Shown: positions 1 to 7,432 of the stretch, piece after piece
Position numbering within the stretch: position 1 is the stretch's first letter
Layout of the letters: every line of letters begins with the position of its first letter
NCBI GenBank assembly: GCA_947646095.1
Contig: CANSFI010000010.1
Location: 1-53,327 of the forward strand
Length of the DNA stretch: 53,327 nt
Source of the DNA: an uncultured Mycoplasmatota bacterium
Lineage (GTDB): Bacteria > Bacillota_I > Bacilli_A > RF39 > UBA660
Direction: 5' to 3'
Made by a program: the position numbers and the translations under genes
The notes under the pieces: generated by a model
Database searches by the model: none
The model's input: only the letters and a program-made list of their open reading frames with translations
Told to the model about the DNA's origin: nothing

Positions 1-3
1 CAA

Positions 4-19
4 TGTTCCACGTGAAACA
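4..19. promoter_or_regulatory. parS: parS site 1
   Basis: The 16-mer TGTTCCACGTGAAACA is a perfect match to the Bacillota parS consensus, which is bound by ParB/Spo0J. An identical copy lies 28 bp downstream. parS sites cluster near the replication origin, which fits the tadA-dnaX-recR gene order that follows. No parA or parB gene is in the window. Confidence 0.95.
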
Positions 20-31
20 AAAAACAAACAA

Positions 32-47
32 TGTTCCACGTGAAACA
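32..47. promoter_or_regulatory. parS: parS site 2
   Basis: This is the second identical copy of the 16-bp parS palindrome. The two copies sit inside a 28-bp direct repeat that also includes the AAAAAACAA spacer. Tandem sites would help nucleate ParB spreading and SMC loading; scpA and scpB, which encode the SMC partners, occur later in this window. Confidence 0.95.
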
Positions 48-55
48 AAAAACAA

Positions 56-84
56 TTGATTTAAAATGAAAAATAGTATATATT
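56..84 (+). promoter_or_regulatory. Sigma-A promoter of the SRP RNA
   Basis: TTGATT at 56-61 and TATATT at 79-84 are separated by 17 bp. The predicted start near 91 coincides with the first base of the terminal helix of the SRP RNA, so the promoter and the RNA end support each other. Confidence 0.7.
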
Positions 85-90
85 ATATGT

Positions 91-166
91 AGCACAACAT
101 TTATATTTGAACTAGGTCAGGATTGGAAAATAGCAGCCTTAAGAATCACTAAATGTGTGTGCTTTT
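91..166 (+). ncRNA. ffs: Signal recognition particle RNA, small type
   Basis: The conserved domain IV core is visible: GGTCAGG at 114-120, an ATT-GGAA-AAT tetraloop hairpin, then AGCAGCC. This is the Ffh-binding surface. The ends pair as AGCACA (91-96) with TGTGCT (158-163) and ACATTT (97-102) with AAATGT (151-156), and a short T run follows. The molecule is about 75 nt and lacks the Alu domain found in the roughly 270-nt Bacillus scRNA. It lies just upstream of tadA and dnaX, the scr position in B. subtilis. The RNA directs membrane proteins to Sec translocation together with Ffh and FtsY. Confidence 0.9.
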
Positions 167-182
167 ATTATGGTGGTGGAAT

Positions 183-623
183 ATGAATGAATATATGAAA
201 ATAGCAATCAATGAAGCAAAAAAAGCATATAAAAAAAATGAAGTTCCAGTAGGCGCTGTTATAGTTAAAAATGGTAAAATAATAGCTAAGGCACATAATA
301 AAAAAGAAAATAAGAAAATTTCAATTTATCATGCTGAAATATTGGCTATAATTAAAGCATGCAAAAAATTAAAAACATGGAGATTAGATGATTGTGAATT
401 ATATGTTACGTTAGAACCATGTTTAATGTGTGCTGGAGCAATAATTCAATCAAGAATAACTAAATTATATTTTTCAACAACAAATGAAAAATTTGGATAT
501 ATATCTAGTATAGATAATATATTAAATAAAAAAAATAATCATAAAATCCAAATTCAAGAAGGTATGTATAAAAAAGAATCACAAAAATTATTAACTAGTT
601 TTTTTAAAAACAAAAGAAACTAA
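183..623 (+). CDS. tadA: tRNA-specific adenosine-34 deaminase TadA
   Basis: TadA converts A34 to inosine in the anticodon of tRNA-Arg(ACG), a zinc-dependent deamination in the cytoplasm. The 146-residue product has the deaminase signature HAE (His50, catalytic Glu52) and PCLMC (Cys80 and Cys83), which bind zinc and perform catalysis. The start is placed at ATG 183 because GGTGG precedes it; an in-frame upstream ATG at 153 would lie inside the SRP RNA and add an unrelated leader. The length fits the family at about 150-160 residues. It sits between the SRP RNA and dnaX, close to B. subtilis yaaJ-scr-dnaX. No deviation from the family is seen. Confidence 0.95.
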   Translation: MNEYMKIAINEAKKAYKKNEVPVGAVIVKNGKIIAKAHNKKENKKISIYHAEILAIIKACKKLKTWRLDDCELYVTLEPCLMCAGAIIQSRITKLYFSTTNEKFGYISSIDNILNKKNNHKIQIQEGMYKKESQKLLTSFFKNKRN

Positions 624-632
624 TTTATTTTC

Positions 633-661
633 TTTTATTGTAATCCTTAAAATGTTATAAT
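633..661 (+). promoter_or_regulatory. Extended -10 promoter of dnaX
   Basis: TGTTATAAT at 653-661 is a perfect extended -10 element. The region 17 bp upstream (TTTTAT) is a weak -35. The predicted transcript starts about 15 nt before the GTG start codon, so the leader is very short. Confidence 0.6.
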
Positions 662-684
662 AAGTAAGGATTAGAGGTGATTTA

Positions 685-2388
685 GTGTATCAAGCTTTAT
701 ATAGAAAATATAGGCCGACAAATTTTGATGAGGTAGTGGGTCAAGATGTAATTATAAGAACATTGAAAAATGCAATATTAAACGACAAAATATCCCATGC
801 TTATTTATTTGCAGGCCCACGAGGAACTGGTAAAACAACTATAGCAAAAATCTTAGCAAAAGTTGTTAATTGTGAAAATTTGACAAATCTAAATCCATGT
901 AATAAATGTGATAATTGTATGCAGATAATTAGTAAGCAATCAACAGATATAGTAGAAATAGATGCAGCTTCTAATAATGGCGTCGATGAAATAAGAGAAA
1001 TTAGAAATAAAGTAAATTTAGTTCCCTCAATTGGTAAATATAAAGTTTATATTATCGATGAAGTTCATATGCTTACAGTAGGAGCATTTAATGCATTGCT
1101 AAAAACTTTAGAGGAACCTCCATCTCACGTAATTTTTATATTAGCAACTACAGAACCTCATAAAATACCATTAACAATTCTTTCTAGATGTCAAAAATTC
1201 GACTTTAAGAGAATACCAACAAGTAAATTAGTGGAAAGATTAAAAACAATTTCTAATGAAGAAAATATTGATATAACAGAAGATGCGTTATTTGAAATTG
1301 CACGATTATCTGAAGGTGGCATGCGTGATTCCATTAGTACATTAGATCAAGTATTATCATATGCCGATGATAAAATAACAATAGAAGATGTTCATGAAGT
1401 TAATGGAACATTAACACAAGATGTATTAAGCAATTTTGTTGATAATATAATTAATAAGAATATATTAGAAGTATTGAAATCAATTGATAACTTCAATGAT
1501 TTAGGTAAAAATATATCTAAACTTTCAGAAGAAATAATTATATTATTAAAAAATATACTAATTAGTAAAAATGTTGAAAAATATTTTGATGAATCACATA
1601 ATACTACTTTGTATAAGAAATTAGGAAATAATATAGATAATAATTCATTAATAGCATTAATTGATATTTTTAATGAAGGTATTGTGAAAATCAAACAGAG
1701 TAGTGATCCAAAATTAATTTTAGAATTATTAGTGATTAAATATATAAGTAACATAAGTGATATGAAAAACAAAACATCAAGAAAATTAGAAAACTCTAAA
1801 CAAATAAATGTTTGTGACGAACAAAAAGAGGAATCAATAAAAAAAATTTATATATCAGCAAAGGATGAAAGTGAATCAATAAAATTAGATGAAAATATAA
1901 AAACAGAAAATAATCGACAAGAATTATCAAAAAGTTTAGATGATATCGTAAAGATAAGAGTGAATAATACATTGGCAGGATTTAATAAAAAACATTTTGT
2001 AAAAGTAAAAGAAGATCTAGAAAATATTAAAGATTTACTTTTAATTCCTGAATATAGTCAAATTATTTCTACTATACTAGATGGAAATTTGAGAGCAGCT
2101 AGTGAGAAAAATTTAATTTTTGTTTATGATACAATTAATTTGGCTAATTACTTTAACGAAAATATAATATTGATTGAAGAATTGTTAGAAAAAAATTATA
2201 ATAATCATTATGATGTTATAGGTGTAGATAATGATTCATGGGAAATTATAAAAAGAGAGTTTAACAGTAAAACAAAAGAATATAAATATCAAAAAGAAAA
2301 TTTTAATATTTATGATTTATTAAAAAAAAATGATGATACAACTGAACTAAATAATTTATTTGGTGAAATTGTAGAAGTAATTAATTAG
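685..2388 (+). CDS. dnaX: DNA polymerase III subunits gamma/tau
   Basis: This is the AAA+ clamp-loader subunit of the replicative polymerase. It starts at GTG 685 after AGAGGTGA. The N-terminus MYQALYRKYRP is typical. Walker A (GPRGTGKT) lies at residues 44-51 and four zinc Cys at about 63, 72, 75 and 78. Walker B (IIDEVH) is near 123-128 and the SRC sensor near 167-169. The C-terminal half is charged and poorly conserved, as in tau. At 567 residues it matches Bacillus DnaX. It is followed after 13 bp by ybaB and then recR, the conserved dnaX-ybaB-recR order. No evidence of a programmed frameshift producing a short gamma form was seen. Confidence 0.97.
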   Translation: MYQALYRKYRPTNFDEVVGQDVIIRTLKNAILNDKISHAYLFAGPRGTGKTTIAKILAKVVNCENLTNLNPCNKCDNCMQIISKQSTDIVEIDAASNNGVDEIREIRNKVNLVPSIGKYKVYIIDEVHMLTVGAFNALLKTLEEPPSHVIFILATTEPHKIPLTILSRCQKFDFKRIPTSKLVERLKTISNEENIDITEDALFEIARLSEGGMRDSISTLDQVLSYADDKITIEDVHEVNGTLTQDVLSNFVDNIINKNILEVLKSIDNFNDLGKNISKLSEEIIILLKNILISKNVEKYFDESHNTTLYKKLGNNIDNNSLIALIDIFNEGIVKIKQSSDPKLILELLVIKYISNISDMKNKTSRKLENSKQINVCDEQKEESIKKIYISAKDESESIKLDENIKTENNRQELSKSLDDIVKIRVNNTLAGFNKKHFVKVKEDLENIKDLLLIPEYSQIISTILDGNLRAASEKNLIFVYDTINLANYFNENIILIEELLEKNYNNHYDVIGVDNDSWEIIKREFNSKTKEYKYQKENFNIYDLLKKNDDTTELNNLFGEIVEVIN

Positions 2389-2401
2389 AAAGAGGGAAAA
2401 T

Positions 2402-2698
2402 ATGAATATTCAAGCTATGATGAAACAAGCTCAAAAACTACAAAAAGAAATGTTAACAGCAAAAGAAGAAATTAATAATAAACTATTTGAGGGAAAATCT
2501 TCATTTGTAACAGTTTCAATACAAGGTAATAAAGAAGTAAAGAATATTAAAATAGACATGGATACAATAGAAAAAGATGATATTGAAATGTTGCAAGATA
2601 TAATAGTTGTAGCGATTAATGATGCGATGAAACAAATAGATGAAGAAACAGAAAAAAAATTAGGTAAATTTACTCAAGGTATGCCAGGATTATTTTAA
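2402..2698 (+). CDS. ybaB: YbaB/EbfC family nucleoid-associated protein
   Basis: This is a 98-residue member of the YbaB/EbfC family of small dimeric DNA-binding proteins. The start MNIQAMMKQAQKLQKEM is diagnostic, and the helical N- and C-terminal parts flank a beta region (VTVSIQGNKEVKNIKI). The end KLGKFTQGMPGLF matches the family's GLxxMPGLF tail. It has a good ribosome-binding site (AGAGGG) and overlaps recR by one base (TAATG), which suggests translational coupling. The family binds DNA without strict sequence specificity and is commonly linked to recR and dnaX. Its precise role in this organism is not visible. Confidence 0.93.
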   Translation: MNIQAMMKQAQKLQKEMLTAKEEINNKLFEGKSSFVTVSIQGNKEVKNIKIDMDTIEKDDIEMLQDIIVVAINDAMKQIDEETEKKLGKFTQGMPGLF

Positions 2699-3300
2699 TG
2701 AACTATCCATTAACTATTAGAAATTTAATAGAATGTTACAAAAAACTACCTGGCATAGGTGAAAAAACAGCTGAACGATTAGCCTTAGCAACTTTATCTA
2801 TAAATCAGGAAACATTAGATATATTTGCTGATTCAGTCGCAAATGTTAAAAAGAGAACAAAACGATGTAGAAAATGTAATAATTTATCAGAAAATGATTT
2901 ATGTGAAATATGTAGTGACCAAAATCGTGATCAAAAAACAATATGTGTAGTAGAAGATCCTAAAAATGTTATTTTATTTGAAAAAGTAGGAACTTATAAA
3001 GGCGCTTATCATGTTTTAGACGGACTTATTTCTCCATTAGATGGGATAACACCAGATCAAATCAAAATCAATTTACTTTTAGAAAGAATTAACAATGATA
3101 ATATAGAAGAAATTATCATTGCTGTAAAGCCTAGTATTGAAGGAGAAACAACATCTCTCTATATTTTAAAACTATTAGAAAATAAAAATATTACAGTATC
3201 AAAAATTGCTCATGGTATTCCTTTAGGAGCTGATATGGAATATATTGATTCATTAACACTAGAAATGGCTTTAGAAGATAGAAAAAAAATATCAGAATAA
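2698..3300 (+). CDS. recR: Recombination mediator RecR
   Basis: RecR acts with RecF and RecO to load RecA on gapped DNA. The 200-residue product shows the helix-hairpin-helix (LPGIGEKTAERLA, about 17-29), a four-Cys zinc finger (Cys57, 60, 69, 72), and a Toprim domain from about residue 80 that includes VVEDPKN. The C-terminal segment with AHGIPLGADMEYID is the Walker-like RecR signature. The length equals the family norm. The start ATG overlaps the ybaB stop codon, so its translation is probably coupled to ybaB. It is followed by bofA, as in B. subtilis, but without yaaL. Confidence 0.97.
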   Translation: MNYPLTIRNLIECYKKLPGIGEKTAERLALATLSINQETLDIFADSVANVKKRTKRCRKCNNLSENDLCEICSDQNRDQKTICVVEDPKNVILFEKVGTYKGAYHVLDGLISPLDGITPDQIKINLLLERINNDNIEEIIIAVKPSIEGETTSLYILKLLENKNITVSKIAHGIPLGADMEYIDSLTLEMALEDRKKISE

Positions 3301-3346
3301 TCATAAAAAAAACTCAATAAACATAAGTTTTAATGAGGTGGACAAA

Positions 3347-3535
3347 ATGATAAAAAAAATATTTAGTCTTATTAAAAAAATATTATTTAGTGTTTTTTTA
3401 ATATATGGTTATAACTTAATAGCATCACCACTTAATCTCATTGTACCAATAAATATGATTACAGTTGGTTTAATCACCATATTAGGCTTACCGGCATTTT
3501 TTTCTTTAATCGTTATATTATTAATTGTATTTTAA
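3347..3535 (+). CDS. bofA: BofA-like pro-sigma-K processing inhibitor
   Basis: This 62-residue membrane protein has two hydrophobic stretches and ends with the BofA pattern of a conserved N-T-V-G stretch followed by LGLPAF and a hydrophobic tail. In Bacillus, BofA holds the SpoIVFB protease inactive in the outer forespore membrane until sigma-K is needed. Its place directly after recR is the same as in B. subtilis. ATG 3347 is chosen because GAGGTGG (3335-3341) sits at the right distance; the in-frame GTG at 3338 lies inside that site. The match rests on the short C-terminal motif and on synteny, so the assignment is good but not certain. Confidence 0.75.
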   Translation: MIKKIFSLIKKILFSVFLIYGYNLIASPLNLIVPINMITVGLITILGLPAFFSLIVILLIVF

Positions 3536-3547
3536 GTAGGTGAAAAA

Positions 3548-4483
3548 ATGTTAGATGACTATAAAGACCAACAACCAATTGTTTATAAAATGCTTATAAA
3601 TGCGATCAAAAAAAATAGAAATTCCCATGCATATTTATTTGAGACACATGGCAACTCGAAAGCATTAGAAATAGTACTTTCTTTTGTAAAATATGTTTTA
3701 TGCCCTAAAAATTATAGCAATAGGGAATTTTGTAAAAATTGTAATCAATGTAAAACAATTGATGATAATAATTATATAGAACTTAAAATAATTAAACCTG
3801 ATGGTCTATGGATAAAAAAAGAAGAATTAACAGAGCTCCAAAAAGAATTTTCTAAAAAAGCAATAACAGGAAATAAAAAAATATATATAATAACAGAAGC
3901 AGATAAATTGAATCAAGCCTCTGCCAATTCAATTTTAAAATTTCTAGAAGAACCTGAAGAAAATATAATTGCAATATTAATGGTAGAAAACAAATATCAA
4001 TTACTAGATACAATATTATCACGTTGCCAAATTTTATCATTATTGAATACAGAAAAAAATAATTCAAATAATTATTATGATAAAATAAATAATATAATAA
4101 ATAATGAACAGATAGATGCAGAAATAACAAATAAAATAATTGAATTTATTAATTTTTATGAAAAAAATGGAATTGATACCTTATTGCATCTTCAAAAATT
4201 GTGGCATCAGTATTTTCAAGATAAAAAAATAATAGCTGATGCTTTTGAAATAATGTTATTATATTATATGGATGTTTTAAATATTTCTTGTGGCTATAGC
4301 ATTAATATATTTGATTCAAATAGTAAAGAATTAGAACTAATCAAAAATAATAATACAATAAACCAATTAATTTATAAAATCAATACTATTTTAAAATTAA
4401 AAGAAAATATTAAGTTTAACATTAATTCTAATTTATTAATGGACAAGCTTATATTAGAATTTGAGGAGGGAAAAAATGACTGA
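3548..4483 (+). CDS. holB: DNA polymerase III subunit delta'
   Basis: This is the delta' subunit of the clamp loader, a partner of DnaX and HolA. The 311-residue product has the AAA+ fold start (SHAYLFETHG, 26-35) in which the Walker A Gly-Lys-Thr is lost, as is normal for delta', which does not hydrolyse ATP. Cys52, 62, 65 and 68 form the zinc module. ASANSILKFLEEPEE and the SRC motif at 158-160 match DnaX-type proteins. The gene overlaps ricT by 8 bp. In B. subtilis tmk, yaaQ and yaaR lie between bofA and holB; these are absent here. Confidence 0.93.
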   Translation: MLDDYKDQQPIVYKMLINAIKKNRNSHAYLFETHGNSKALEIVLSFVKYVLCPKNYSNREFCKNCNQCKTIDDNNYIELKIIKPDGLWIKKEELTELQKEFSKKAITGNKKIYIITEADKLNQASANSILKFLEEPEENIIAILMVENKYQLLDTILSRCQILSLLNTEKNNSNNYYDKINNIINNEQIDAEITNKIIEFINFYEKNGIDTLLHLQKLWHQYFQDKKIIADAFEIMLLYYMDVLNISCGYSINIFDSNSKELELIKNNNTINQLIYKINTILKLKENIKFNINSNLLMDKLILEFEEGKND

Positions 4484-5264
4484 AGTTATAGGAGTTTCTT
4501 TCAAAGAAAAAGGAAGAATATATTATTTTTCTCCTAAAAAACTAAAATTAAAAAAAAACATAACAGTAGTTGTTGAAACTGAAAGAGGTTTGCAATTAGG
4601 ACATGTAGTAACAGATATTATTAAAATAGATGAAAAAAATTTGAAGGCACCATTAAAAAATATAATAAGAATTGCTTCAAAAAAGGATTATGAAAATTAT
4701 AAAAAAAATAAGAAAGATGCTATAAGTGCGTTATTAAAATGTAAAAAATTAGTAATAAAACATAATTTAGATATGCAAATTATAGATGCTATGTATACTT
4801 TAGATAGAGATCAGTTAGTGTTTTATTTTATATCTGACAATCGTGTTGATTTTCGTAATTTAGCTAAAGATCTTGCAACGATATATAAAACTAGAATAGA
4901 ACTTAGACAAGTGGGGGTTCGTGATAAAGCAAAAGAAATAGGTGGAATAGGTCCTTGTGGAAGAAAATTCTGCTGTGCTAATTTTTTGAATGATTTTGAT
5001 AGTGTTTCTATAAGTCACGCAAAAAATCAAAATTTATCACTTAATCCTGCTAAAATAAATGGAGTATGTGGAAGATTACTTTGTTGTTTAAATTATGAAA
5101 ATGATAATTATAAAGATTGTCGTAAATGTTTGCCAGAGATAGGTGATAAAATTGAAGTAGATGGAAAAATAGGAACAGTTATTAGCTTAGATATATTAAA
5201 TAAGAGTTATGTTTTAGAAGTTCCAGAAATTGGTAGAATTAAAATGGATAAATCATGCAAATAA
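4476..5264 (+). CDS. ricT: PSP1-domain protein RicT (YaaT)
   Basis: RicT is part of the RicA-RicF-RicT complex, which binds iron-sulfur clusters and in B. subtilis promotes RNase Y-dependent mRNA processing, competence, biofilm formation and sporulation. The 262-residue product contains the PSP1 core (GIGPCGRKFCC) and a second cysteine cluster (VCGRLLCC). The cysteines are at 161, 166, 167, 198, 203, 204, 215 and 218, matching cluster ligands. ATG 4476 follows GAGGAGGG; an upstream TTG in frame would start before the ribosome-binding site. The holB-ricT order is conserved. RicA and RicF are not in the window, so a complete complex cannot be confirmed. Confidence 0.92.
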   Translation: MTEVIGVSFKEKGRIYYFSPKKLKLKKNITVVVETERGLQLGHVVTDIIKIDEKNLKAPLKNIIRIASKKDYENYKKNKKDAISALLKCKKLVIKHNLDMQIIDAMYTLDRDQLVFYFISDNRVDFRNLAKDLATIYKTRIELRQVGVRDKAKEIGGIGPCGRKFCCANFLNDFDSVSISHAKNQNLSLNPAKINGVCGRLLCCLNYENDNYKDCRKCLPEIGDKIEVDGKIGTVISLDILNKSYVLEVPEIGRIKMDKSCK

Positions 5265-5980
5265 AAAATTATTTACTTGGATATAAAAATATGTACATTA
5301 TTCAAGATACAGACATGTTTAATTTTTCATTAGATTCAGTTTTACTTCCTAATTTTGTAACTATAAATAAAAATATAGAAAAAATATTAGATATTGGATG
5401 TGGAAATGCACCAATACCACTAATATTATCAACAAAAACTAGCGCTCATATAACAGGAGTAGAAATTCAAAAAAAAGTATTTGCTTTAGCAAAGGAATCT
5501 ATTAAGATAAATAATTTAGAACATCAAATTAGTATTATTAATGACGATATAAATGAATTATATAAAAATATGGAAACTGAAAGTTTTGATATCATAACTT
5601 GCAATCCTCCATTTTTTAAAGTATCAGAAAATTCAAACTTAAATGATAGTGAATATAAGAAAATAGCTCGTCATGAAATAAAGCTCAATTTAAATAATAT
5701 TATGAAAGTAAGTAAAAAATTACTTAAAAATAATGGTGTTTTAGCACTCGTTCATAGACCAGAAAGATTAATTGAAATAATTGAATTAATGCACAAAAAT
5801 AATATAGAACCAAAAAGAATTCAATTTGTTTATCCAAAGACAAACAAAGAGTCTAATATTTTATTAATAGAAGGAACAAAGAATGGAAAACCTGGTTTAA
5901 AAATATTACCACCTCTTTATTCTCATAATGATGATGGTAGTTATACAATAGAAATTCAAAAATATTTTGAAAATAGGTGA
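5255..5980 (+). CDS. TrmN6-family SAM-dependent methyltransferase
   Basis: The 241-residue protein resembles B. subtilis YabB and E. coli TrmN6, which methylates N6 of A37 in tRNA1-Val. It has a SAM-binding motif I (ILDIGCGNAPIPLIL, near 47-61), an acidic motif II (GVEIQKK) and the NPPF tetrad typical of N6-adenine methyltransferases. The start overlaps the ricT stop by 10 bp and no strong ribosome-binding site is visible, which suggests coupling to ricT. The stop overlaps the Shine-Dalgarno of rsmI. The family assignment is firm; the exact RNA substrate is inferred from position (yabB before rsmI in B. subtilis). Confidence 0.88.
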   Translation: MQIKNYLLGYKNMYIIQDTDMFNFSLDSVLLPNFVTINKNIEKILDIGCGNAPIPLILSTKTSAHITGVEIQKKVFALAKESIKINNLEHQISIINDDINELYKNMETESFDIITCNPPFFKVSENSNLNDSEYKKIARHEIKLNLNNIMKVSKKLLKNNGVLALVHRPERLIEIIELMHKNNIEPKRIQFVYPKTNKESNILLIEGTKNGKPGLKILPPLYSHNDDGSYTIEIQKYFENR

Positions 5981-5985
5981 TAAAA

Positions 5986-6822
5986 ATGTCGCAAAAAAGT
6001 TATAATAATACGCCAACTTTATATTTGATTCCAACTCCAATAGGTAATATGGATGATATAACTTTAAGAGCAATAAATACTTTAAAAGAAGTTGAAGTTA
6101 TTTTTTCAGAAGATACTAGAGTGACTGGAATTTTACTAAAACATTTAAATATAAAGAAGAAATTAATTGCTAATCATGAGTATAATGAAATAAAAAATCA
6201 AAAATTAGCTTTAGATTATCTTAGTCATGGTTATAATATAGGGATTGTAACTGACAGAGGAACTCCTATTATTAGTGATCCTGGATATGAGATAGCTAAA
6301 TTTATTATAGATCAAGGTTATAATGTAGTTGGTCTTCCTGGAGCTACTGCTTTAATACCAGCTTTAATAGTGTCTGGATTAACACCTTCACCTTTTATGT
6401 TTTATGGTTTTTTAAACAGTAAAGAAGCAAAAAGAAAAAAAGAATTAGAAAATTTAAAAAATATTAAAGCAACATTAATCTTTTATGAAGCACCTCATAG
6501 AATTACTAGAACTCTTGAAAATATGTTAGAAATTATGGGAAATAGACAAATAAGCATTTCCCGGGAAATAAGCAAAAAATATGAGGAAATATATCGTGGA
6601 CAAATAGAAGACATAAAAGAACAATTAGTTGACGCTAAAGGAGAATTTGTTATAATATTAGATGGTGATAATACTATAAAAAATTATGACAATTTGACAA
6701 TTGTTGAACATGTAAATCTTTATGTAGATGATGAAATAGCATTAATGGATGCAATAAAAAAAGTAGCAAAAGAAAGAAACATAAACAAAAGTGAAGTTTA
6801 TAATGAATATCATAAAAAGTAG
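5986..6822 (+). CDS. rsmI: 16S rRNA 2'-O-methyltransferase RsmI
   Basis: RsmI adds the 2'-O-methyl group to C1402 of 16S rRNA. The 278-residue product has the tetrapyrrole-methylase fold: LIPTPIGNMDDITLRA at the N-terminus, SEDTR, the DRGTPIISDPG loop, and GLPGATALIPALIVSGL. Length is standard. The start is ATG 5986, preceded by AGGTGA, which contains the stop codon of the previous gene; an in-frame GTG at 5977 overlaps the ribosome-binding site and is unlikely. It is followed after 8 bp by pth. B. subtilis has yazA (a GIY-YIG protein) just before this gene; it is missing here. Confidence 0.95.
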   Translation: MSQKSYNNTPTLYLIPTPIGNMDDITLRAINTLKEVEVIFSEDTRVTGILLKHLNIKKKLIANHEYNEIKNQKLALDYLSHGYNIGIVTDRGTPIISDPGYEIAKFIIDQGYNVVGLPGATALIPALIVSGLTPSPFMFYGFLNSKEAKRKKELENLKNIKATLIFYEAPHRITRTLENMLEIMGNRQISISREISKKYEEIYRGQIEDIKEQLVDAKGEFVIILDGDNTIKNYDNLTIVEHVNLYVDDEIALMDAIKKVAKERNINKSEVYNEYHKK

Positions 6823-6830
6823 GTGGTAAA

Positions 6831-7388
6831 ATGAAATTAATAGTTGGTTTAGGAAATCCTGGAAAAGAATATGAAAACACACGTCATAATATTGGTTTTA
6901 TGATGATAGACAAAATACTGCAGTCACTTAATATTAATAATGGAAGAGAAAAAATGGGTGGCATTTATTATGAAGCTAATATCAATGGAGAAAAAATAAT
7001 TTTTTTAAAGCCATTAGAATATATAAATCTTTCAGGAAATGTTATAAATAGATATATGAAATTTTATAAAATATCAGTTGATGATATATTTGTAATTCAT
7101 GATGATTTAGATTTAGAATTAGGTGTTTTTAAATTAAGAGAAAAAGGCAGTAGTGGAGGTCATAATGGACTTAAAAATATTGAAGCCAACTTAAAAACAA
7201 AAAATTATCATCGTATGAAAATAGGAATTTCTAATAATAAAAGTATAGATACTAAAGATTATGTATTGGGACATTTAGGAAATAATGAAAAAACAAAATT
7301 AAATGATATAATTGATTTAGGACCAAAAATATTACACGATTATCTTAATTTATCATTTAGCAATTTGATGAATAAATATAATAGGTGA
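6831..7388 (+). CDS. pth: Peptidyl-tRNA hydrolase
   Basis: Pth recycles peptidyl-tRNAs dropped from the ribosome. The 185-residue product contains the signature LIVGLGNPGKEYENTRHN with Asn9 and catalytic His19, the HDDLDL motif with an active-site Asp near 91-94, and SSGGHNGLKNIE with His111 and Asn112. Length matches the family. TAGGTGGT precedes the start at good spacing. It lies between rsmI and mfd; pth-mfd adjacency, with fin between in Bacillus, is a conserved arrangement. No unusual residues were noticed. Confidence 0.97.
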   Translation: MKLIVGLGNPGKEYENTRHNIGFMMIDKILQSLNINNGREKMGGIYYEANINGEKIIFLKPLEYINLSGNVINRYMKFYKISVDDIFVIHDDLDLELGVFKLREKGSSGGHNGLKNIEANLKTKNYHRMKIGISNNKSIDTKDYVLGHLGNNEKTKLNDIIDLGPKILHDYLNLSFSNLMNKYNR

Positions 7389-7432
7389 TACTTAAATTTG
7401 TATCATTTTTATCGTATTAAGTAGGTGATAAT

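Noticed and set aside
2300-2350. Programmed frameshift in dnaX at the A-run near the 3' end
   Set aside because: The run lies too close to the C-terminus to make a gamma-type product, and no stimulating stem was seen.
7386-7410. TGATAC/GTATCA stem plus T run between pth and mfd as a terminator
   Set aside because: Only a 6-bp A-T-rich stem with an 8-nt loop; too weak to claim in DNA of this composition.
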